43,495 bases of DNA from Acidimicrobiaceae bacterium (GTDB lineage Bacteria; Actinomycetota; Acidimicrobiia; Acidimicrobiales; Aldehydirespiratoraceae): NCBI GenBank assembly GCA_002729125.1, contig PBTQ01000101.1:1-43495 (forward strand), read 5' to 3'. Shown here in pieces: positions 37,389-43,495 of this stretch (positions are counted from its first letter, which is position 1; each line of letters opens with the position of its first letter). The notes under the pieces were generated by a model, which saw nothing but the letters and a program-made list of their open reading frames with translations, did not search any database and was not told the origin of the DNA. The translations under genes were made by a program, and so were the position numbers.

Positions 37389-39416
37389 CTACCTTTCACC
37401 AACGCCAAGATTTTTCTCGAGGCGCTGGGAGTACTTGGACAGGGCGAAGGCGCCGACGAAGTAGATGACGCAGATGAACAGGAGCGCGGGCTTGCGCTCA
37501 CCGAGGAATTCCGGCTGGTTCGGGATGATGTCGCGGGCCATGCGGAGGAAGTCGAATACGCCGACGATCGCGAGAAGTGAAGTCTCTTTGTAGGTCGCGA
37601 TCGCTTGACCGACGAGTGGCGGGATCGAGACCCGGAGGCCTTGCGGCAAGACGATGAAACCGGTGCGCTGCACTGTGGTCAGGCCGAGTGCGTCGCTCGC
37701 TTCGTACTGTCCCCGCCGCACGGCCTGGAGTCCGCCACGGACGTTCTCGGCGAGATACCCCGCCGAGAAGAGCACGAATGCGATCGTGACCGCGGCCAGA
37801 AGCGCCAGTTCCATGCCCTCAGGCAGGAACAAGTTCACGAACACGGTGAAGAAGAAGAGCATCGTGATGAGCGGCACGCCGCGGAAGGACTCGATGTAGA
37901 TCGTTGCGAGAAGGCGGAAGATCGGCAGACGAGAGGTGCGAGCCAGTGCGAGCAACACACCGAGCGGGAAGCTGAACAGCAAGGTGAAGACCGTGACGTA
38001 GATCGACACCATGAAGCCGCCGGCGAAGTCTTCGGTGGGGACTTCGATTGATGATGGTGTATTGATGATGGAGACCATCATGTGGAAGATCGTGACCGTG
38101 CCGATCCAGCCGTAGACGAGCGTCAGCCGTTGGCGGGTTTCACCGATGAAGTTCGGGGCGAGCAGCGCAGCGAGACCGAGCAGCAGGAAGCTGAGCCGCA
38201 CCTTCTGGAGCATGCCGAACCAGCCGAAGAAGGCAGCGATCCACGTGAAGGCGGCGATAGCCAAGACGAGCACGGCGAGCACGCGCCCGAGCTCGCCAAT
38301 GCCGGGTTTGGTGAGTGCCCACATCAGGGCAGCGCCACCGATCCCGAAGGCGAGCCAGAGCGGAACATCGACGGCAGCGACATAATCCCAATCGAACTCC
38401 GGGCCGCGGAGGATGGCGAAGAACGTGACGAATGGGGTCAGGAACCAACCGAGGGTCAGCAGAACCTTGAGCCTCGGCTCGAAAGCGTTTCCCCGGAGAC
38501 GCCGGCCGAGCAGGTACGCCCCGACGAGGACCATGAACATGACCGTCCACGGGTTTCGGGTGGTCTCAGCTACCTTGACACCTGGCTCGAAGTTGAAGCC
38601 GCTGACTCCCGTCTCCTCGTCGGTGGAGAAGGTGTAGTTGCCCCAGTTGTACCACCAAGCTGTCGAGATCAGGGCGCCGATACCGGCGAAGCTGAAGGGA
38701 ATCGCTGGCAGGAATGTGCTGCAGCGACGTTTGCTGCCGAGACCGAACCAGATCGCAGCGGCGATGCCGATCAGGACGAGGCCGATCAGGAGCCAACCGC
38801 TGCGGCTGGAGATGGCGTCGCCGTAGGACTCCCGCACGACCGACAGCCCTTGGCTCGGGGCCGGTGAGCCGTCGAGGTACACGAGGCTACCCAAGCCGTC
38901 ACGCGCCAAGGGCGCACCGTCGGCGTCGGCGAGGAGGGGTGTACCGTCGTCGCCGACCAGCACGGAGGGCTGACGCAGTAACACGCCGAGCACCACGAGT
39001 CCACCCCACCCCACGAACCAGGTGGCGACCTTCTTCATCGAGATGCCCTGGCCCACCCTCATGAGGCCGAGTCCCACTCCACTGAGGGCGAGGACCAGGC
39101 CGAGCGAGATCCAGACCCGGTGGTAATCGGACTCGGGGTATGCCTGGGTGAACAGCAGCCGCAGGTTGACCCGAACCGAGTTCCAGTTGGTCTCCTCGCT
39201 GAAGATGAAGTTCAGCAACTGCTGGTACGAGAAGAGCCCGAGCAAGGTGAACACGATGGTCAGCGCCGAACTGCGCGCGACGGCCCAGACGCTTCCTTGT
39301 CCGCCGCCGAAGAGGTTGCGCTGCATCCATTCGAGTGGCGGAAGGCTTGGTTCCTCGGGGCGGGTGGCCACGTTGGGTTCGGGCGTGGTCTGAGTGTTGA
39401 GCTGTGTGTTCTCCAT
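37389..39416 (-). CDS. Polar amino-acid ABC transporter permease (AapM/HisM-like), expanded to ~675 aa
   Basis: [60 protein letters not shown]. Confidence 0.92.
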   Translation of the reverse strand: MENTQLNTQTTPEPNVATRPEEPSLPPLEWMQRNLFGGGQGSVWAVARSSALTIVFTLLGLFSYQQLLNFIFSEETNWNSVRVNLRLLFTQAYPESDYHRVWISLGLVLALSGVGLGLMRVGQGISMKKVATWFVGWGGLVVLGVLLRQPSVLVGDDGTPLLADADGAPLARDGLGSLVYLDGSPAPSQGLSVVRESYGDAISSRSGWLLIGLVLIGIAAAIWFGLGSKRRCSTFLPAIPFSFAGIGALISTAWWYNWGNYTFSTDEETGVSGFNFEPGVKVAETTRNPWTVMFMVLVGAYLLGRRLRGNAFEPRLKVLLTLGWFLTPFVTFFAILRGPEFDWDYVAAVDVPLWLAFGIGGAALMWALTKPGIGELGRVLAVLVLAIAAFTWIAAFFGWFGMLQKVRLSFLLLGLAALLAPNFIGETRQRLTLVYGWIGTVTIFHMMVSIINTPSSIEVPTEDFAGGFMVSIYVTVFTLLFSFPLGVLLALARTSRLPIFRLLATIYIESFRGVPLITMLFFFTVFVNLFLPEGMELALLAAVTIAFVLFSAGYLAENVRGGLQAVRRGQYEASDALGLTTVQRTGFIVLPQGLRVSIPPLVGQAIATYKETSLLAIVGVFDFLRMARDIIPNQPEFLGERKPALLFICVIYFVGAFALSKYSQRLEKNLGVGER

Positions 39417-39417
39417 G

Positions 39418-40953
39418 TCAGCGCTCCACGATTGCGAGTCGGACATTGAAGAAGTTCACTACGACGCTGATTGTCAGGGAACAGGCGAGATAGAACCCCA
39501 TCCAGATGGCAAAGACCTCGAGGCTCTTGCCGGTCTGGTTGTACACGGTCTGCCCGACCTGCACGAGGTCGCTGGCACCGACGGCGATCGCGAGCGACGT
39601 GTTCTTGGTGAGGTTTAGGTACTGGTTGCCGAGGGGCGGCAGGCTGACTCGGAATGCCTGCGGCAGGATGACCCGCCGAAGCATGGTCGACCGTCGCAGC
39701 CCAATGGCCTGCGCAGCTTCGGTCTGACCTTTCGAAACCGCGAGGATGCCCGCCCGGACGATCTCAGCGATGAACGCTGCCGTGTAGAGCACGATGCCGA
39801 AGAAGACCGCTGCGAAACCCTGTGAGAAATTGAGACCGCCAGGCCCGGGGTTGGGGAAGTTGCCGCGTTGCTCGAAGTCGGGCCGCCCGAGACCCAGAGG
39901 CCCACCGTCGCGGCCATCGCCGAATTTGTCTCCGAGCACGTTGAACAGGTCGCTGCCTGAATTAACGAGCCAACTTGACCCGCCAGGCCACAGGATCCAG
40001 ATGAACGCTCCGGCGAAGACGGCGCCCACGCCGGCGAAGATCATGCGGAAGTAGTCGTCGTCGGTGAGCTTGGCGAGGCCGGCCGGCGTGCGACGTCTGT
40101 TGAGGAAGCGGCGGATCCGGTTCGCAGCGGCACCAACGGCAAGCACCGTGAGCAGCACCTGGACGAGGTCGGCGGGCACCGAGTCGATGCCGTCGGCAAT
40201 GGTGTCGAAGATTCCGCCGACCCAGCCGACGACCGGATGGAGGAACCAGCCGATCGCCCCAAAGACGGCAATGACGCCGAGCATCGAGCCGGTCGGGTAG
40301 GTCGTCACCCCGGTGGCGTCCTGTTGGGCCTGTCGTCGCCTTCGGAAGAAGCTGCCGATGATTGCGCCGATCAGGATAAAGACCATCCATTGGTAGAACC
40401 CGTCGGCGATATGGACCCGAGGCACGGACACGCCCTTGTTGGAGACGTGAAGCCAGCTGTTGATTGGTCCGACGCCGGCATTGAAGTTCTCGAGGCCGGA
40501 CAGGATGGCGAAGAAGATGATGATGTGGACGAGTAGCGGGATGTTGCGCTCGTACTCGATGAAGACACTCGAGGTCTTGTAGACGATCCAGTTGTTCGAC
40601 AACCTCGCGACACCCACCAGGATGCCGATAACCGTGGCAAGGAAGATACCGCCAGCTGCAAGGCGGATCGTGTTGACCATGCCCGCATACAAGGCCCTGC
40701 CACCCGTGTCGGGTTGGTCGTCGATCGTGCCGTTGAGGTTGATGCCCGGGTCGATCTCGAGGAAGTCGAACCCGGTCTTGATGCTCTTGGCCTCGAGGTT
40801 GTCACCTGCCTGAACGGCGAGGAACCAGAGGGCGGCGACCACCAACACGAGGGTGACGACTTGGGCGAACCACTTCACCACAACGGCATCGCGGTATAGA
40901 GGTGGTCGTTGTGTCGCGGCGGTTGCCAAGGAACGGTCGGCTGTGTTGGACAC
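39418..40953 (-). CDS. Polar amino-acid ABC transporter permease (AapQ-like), expanded to ~511 aa
   Basis: YERNIPLLVHIIIFFAIL, AQAIGLRRSTMLRRVILPQAFRVSLPPLGNQYLNLTKNTSLAIAVG. Confidence 0.93.
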   Translation of the reverse strand: MSNTADRSLATAATQRPPLYRDAVVVKWFAQVVTLVLVVAALWFLAVQAGDNLEAKSIKTGFDFLEIDPGINLNGTIDDQPDTGGRALYAGMVNTIRLAAGGIFLATVIGILVGVARLSNNWIVYKTSSVFIEYERNIPLLVHIIIFFAILSGLENFNAGVGPINSWLHVSNKGVSVPRVHIADGFYQWMVFILIGAIIGSFFRRRRQAQQDATGVTTYPTGSMLGVIAVFGAIGWFLHPVVGWVGGIFDTIADGIDSVPADLVQVLLTVLAVGAAANRIRRFLNRRRTPAGLAKLTDDDYFRMIFAGVGAVFAGAFIWILWPGGSSWLVNSGSDLFNVLGDKFGDGRDGGPLGLGRPDFEQRGNFPNPGPGGLNFSQGFAAVFFGIVLYTAAFIAEIVRAGILAVSKGQTEAAQAIGLRRSTMLRRVILPQAFRVSLPPLGNQYLNLTKNTSLAIAVGASDLVQVGQTVYNQTGKSLEVFAIWMGFYLACSLTISVVVNFFNVRLAIVER

Positions 40954-41008
40954 CCTCGTGTTCCCCCAGCGTGGTGTGCTGTTTCGAGCGGTCCTCGAAC
41001 AGTGGCTC

Positions 41009-41038
41009 GGGGGCTGAACCGTAGACGGCTCAGCCCCC
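41009..41038 (-). other. Intergenic hairpin 1: GGGGGCTGA-a-CCGT-AG-ACGG-c-TCAGCCCCC
   Basis: 9-bp perfect outer stem plus 4-bp inner stem around AG centre (+ strand), separated by one A/C mismatch. Confidence 0.85.
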
Positions 41039-41048
41039 TGGTCACCGT

Positions 41049-41074
41049 CCGGGTGCCCTCAGGAGGGCACCCGG
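41049..41074 (-). other. Intergenic hairpin 2: CCGGGTGCCCTC-AG-GAGGGCACCCGG
   Basis: 12-bp perfect inverted repeat with 2-nt centre (functional loop would be larger). Confidence 0.9.
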
Positions 41075-41107
41075 CAAGGTGTCAGATGTGATCGGTCAGC
41101 TGGCGGA

Positions 41108-42220
41108 TCAGCGGGCTGGCGGGGCGTAGATGAGGCCGCCGTCGGTCCACTGGGCGTTGGCCGAACCCTCACGGGTGATCCCGAGCGGGGTCAGGTGACG
41201 GTCGAAGATGTCCGAGTAGTTACCGACCTGGCTGATCACCTGGTAGAAGGCGTCGGCGGACAGGCCCATCGCAGACTGGTATTCGCCTTCGCCACCGAGC
41301 AGACGGCCGATTTCGGCGGTCGGCGGGTTGGCGACGGCGTCGTCGACGTTGCCCTGGTTGATGCCGTTCTCGTCGGCGATCATCGTGGCGTAGACGGTCC
41401 AGTTCACGGCGTCGGCGAAGGCCGAGTCGTTTTGGCCGTAGGCCGGGCCGAGCGGCTCCTTGGAGATCGGCGTGGCCGGGAAGATCGCCCATTCCTGATC
41501 GGCGGGCTGCTGCTCGGCCTTACGGCCGACGAGGGCCGAACCGTCGGTGGTGATGATGTCGCACGCACCGTTGATGAAGGCGTCGGTGACCTGGTTGAAG
41601 TCCTCGAAGGTCTGCAAATCGATGCTGATGCCCTCGGCGTCAGCGGCGTCAGCGATGTTCTTCTCGGTGGTGGTGCCGGCGTTGGTGCACACAACGGCAC
41701 CGTCGATGTCGGCGACGCTCGAGGCGCCGGAGAAGCCGTCGCCGACGCGGCCCAACAGCTGCTGACCGTCGAAGTAGGTGGTCGGGCCGAAGTCCATACC
41801 GACGTCGCTGTCACGGCTCTGGGTCCAGGTCGTGTTGCGGAACAGCACGTCGACCTGGCCGGTCTGGACGGCGGTGAAGCGCTCGGCGGCGGTGAGCGGC
41901 ACGAAGTTCACGGCGTCTGCGTCGCCGAGGATGGCGGCGGCGGTGGCGCGGCAGTAGTCGGCATCGAAGCCAACCTGCGAGCCGTCGGGCTGCGTGACCG
42001 AGAAGCCCACGCCGGCGCCGGAGACACCACAGTTGAGCTCACCGCGGGCGATGACGGCGGCGAGCACGCTGCCGTCCTGGGTGGCTTCGACGACGTCTTC
42101 GCTGTCGTCGGCGCTGTCGGCGGCCTCGCCGCTGTCGCTGTCGTCATCACCGCAGGCCGAAGCCACGAGGGTGAAGCCCAGGAGCACGGTGAGAAGTCGC
42201 AATAAAAGATGCTTCTGCAT
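41108..42220 (-). CDS. Amino-acid ABC transporter substrate-binding lipoprotein (AapJ-like)
   Basis: MQKHLLLRLLTVLLGFTLVASACGDDD (lipobox); RGELNCGVSGAGVGFSVTQPDGSQVGFDADYCRATAAAILGD. Confidence 0.95.
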   Translation of the reverse strand: MQKHLLLRLLTVLLGFTLVASACGDDDSDSGEAADSADDSEDVVEATQDGSVLAAVIARGELNCGVSGAGVGFSVTQPDGSQVGFDADYCRATAAAILGDADAVNFVPLTAAERFTAVQTGQVDVLFRNTTWTQSRDSDVGMDFGPTTYFDGQQLLGRVGDGFSGASSVADIDGAVVCTNAGTTTEKNIADAADAEGISIDLQTFEDFNQVTDAFINGACDIITTDGSALVGRKAEQQPADQEWAIFPATPISKEPLGPAYGQNDSAFADAVNWTVYATMIADENGINQGNVDDAVANPPTAEIGRLLGGEGEYQSAMGLSADAFYQVISQVGNYSDIFDRHLTPLGITREGSANAQWTDGGLIYAPPAR

Positions 42221-42243
42221 TGGTTCATTTCCTCCAATTAGAA

Positions 42244-42259
42244 CACCCCGATTGGGGTG
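42244..42259 (-). promoter_or_regulatory. Short hairpin in predicted 5' UTR of the substrate-binding-protein gene
   Basis: CACCCC-GATT-GGGGTG; on the minus strand it sits just upstream of AATTGGAGGAAATGAACCAATG (SD GGAGG). Confidence 0.5.
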
Positions 42260-42382
42260 GGCGAGAACCTTACACATGTAGCGAAGCTTCTGCGACGGAC
42301 GCCGTCGACGGCCCACGCGCACGAAACCAATTGGAAACTCTGGCGAGAAGGCGTGTTCGCCCTCCCTGGTGCCGGTGGCGGG

Positions 42383-43495
42383 CTAGAGGTACTGACCGGT
42401 GGTTACGGAATCGATGGCCTTGCCACCCTCGCCGTCGGTATCGGTGTGGATCAGCGTCCGCACGTACACGATTCGCTCACCCTTCTTGCCCGAGATCTTC
42501 GCCCAGTCGTCGGGGTTGGTCGTGTTGGGCAGATCCTCGTGTTCCTTGAATTCCTGACGGATCGAGGAAAGGAGGTCATCGGTGCGAATGCCCTTGGGGC
42601 CGCCCGCAATCTGCCGCTTGATGGCGAGTTTCTTGGCCCGACGGACGATGTTTTCGATCATGGCGCCCGACGAGAAGTCCTTGAAGTACATGACTTCTTT
42701 GTCGCCGTTCTGATACGTGACCTCGAGGAAGCGGTTGGTTTCATCGTCTCGGTACATCTCTCGGACGGTGTCCTCAATCATGGCTTGGACAGCCTTGTCA
42801 GGATCGCCCCCACCGATGGTGTCGACTATCTCGGGATCGATCGGAAGGTCGCTGGTGAGATAGCGAGCGAAGATTGAAGCCGCCGACTCCTCGCTGGGGC
42901 GTTCGATCTTGATCTTCACGTCGAGGCGGCCCGGTCGCAGAATCGCCGGGTCGATGAGGTCCTCTCGATTGGAGGCGCCGATCACGATGACATTCTTGAG
43001 CGTCTCGACACCGTCGATCTCGGCGAGTAACTGCGGCACGATCGTTGACTCGATATCGGAGCTGATGCCGCTGCCACGGGTGCGGAACAGTGATTCCATC
43101 TCGTCGAAGAAGACAATGACGGGCCATCCCTGCTCACTCTTCTCACGGGCTCGCTGGAACACCATCCGGATCTGACGTTCGGTCTCGCCGACGTATTTGT
43201 TGAGCAGCTCCGGACCCTTGATATTGAGGAAAAAGCTACGGGCCTCGCGATCGCCGGACACCTCTGCGACCTTTTTGGCCAGGCTGTTGGCGACCGCTTT
43301 AGCAATGAGCGTCTTGCCACAGCCGGGCGGGCCGTAGAGGAGGATGCCCTTCGGCGCCGGGAGGTCGTACTCGCTGAAGAGCGCCTGGTGAACGAACGGC
43401 AACTCGACGGCATCGGTGATCTGCTCGATCTGGTCGTTGAGGCCGCCGACGTCGTCGGACGAGACGTCGGGAATCTCTTCGGGCACAAGTTCCTC
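42383..43495 (-). CDS. mpa: Proteasome-associated AAA ATPase (Mpa/ARC), N-terminus outside the window
   Basis: [54 protein letters not shown]-terminal TTGQYL* docking motif. Confidence 0.96.
   Translation of the reverse strand, partial: EELVPEEIPDVSSDDVGGLNDQIEQITDAVELPFVHQALFSEYDLPAPKGILLYGPPGCGKTLIAKAVANSLAKKVAEVSGDREARSFFLNIKGPELLNKYVGETERQIRMVFQRAREKSEQGWPVIVFFDEMESLFRTRGSGISSDIESTIVPQLLAEIDGVETLKNVIVIGASNREDLIDPAILRPGRLDVKIKIERPSEESAASIFARYLTSDLPIDPEIVDTIGGGDPDKAVQAMIEDTVREMYRDDETNRFLEVTYQNGDKEVMYFKDFSSGAMIENIVRRAKKLAIKRQIAGGPKGIRTDDLLSSIRQEFKEHEDLPNTTNPDDWAKISGKKGERIVYVRTLIHTDTDGEGGKAIDSVTTGQYL

Noticed and set aside
41009-41074. Tandem hairpins as classical rho-independent terminators
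   Set aside because: No U-tract follows either stem on the minus-strand transcript; kept as processing/attenuation/stability candidates.
41195-42205. 336-aa plus-strand ORF antisense to the substrate-binding protein
   Set aside because: Val/Gly/Asp-rich composition typical of antisense frames in high-GC DNA; the lipoprotein on the minus strand explains the region.
1-43495. tRNA/rRNA genes, transposases, integrases, CRISPR arrays
   Set aside because: None recognised by eye; a tRNAscan-SE/Infernal and ISfinder search would be needed to exclude small or degenerate examples.

Overview
High-GC, GC3-rich actinobacterial chromosomal window, probably Acidimicrobiia/Ilumatobacter-like (an inference). 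It is densely packed with about 45 coding regions. The right half is a Pup-proteasome locus on the minus strand: mpa/arc (truncated by the window edge, C-terminus GQYL), then an aapJQMP-type polar amino-acid ABC transporter and alr, then dop-pup-prcB-prcA-pafA-pafB-pafC. After lepB, a GDPD gene and a small membrane-protein gene come tatA-tatC-helY. The pafA-pafB-pafC-tatA-tatC-helY order matches Mycobacterium tuberculosis, but here it carries insertions. The left half is mostly metabolic and housekeeping genes (ppc, SDR, enoyl-CoA hydratases, MBOAT/SGNH pair, thiD, YqgE, RlmI-like, Nudix, GNAT, ThyX-like). The main non-routine signals are: (1) the transporter and alr inside the Pup-proteasome locus, with unusually large permeases; (2) two tandem near-perfect hairpins between the binding-protein gene and the permease genes; (3) a recurring TANNNT-N6/7-RTG arrangement at 13 or more gene starts, suggesting widespread leaderless transcription; (4) an RGG-rich protein of unknown function; (5) two multiply frameshifted gene remnants (PLP threonine/serine dehydratase and M20 amidohydrolase); (6) a possible strand-switch breakpoint in the first ~100 bp; (7) a minimal SET-domain protein; (8) a pentapeptide-repeat acidic zinc-ribbon protein. 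No tRNA, rRNA, CRISPR or transposase was recognised.
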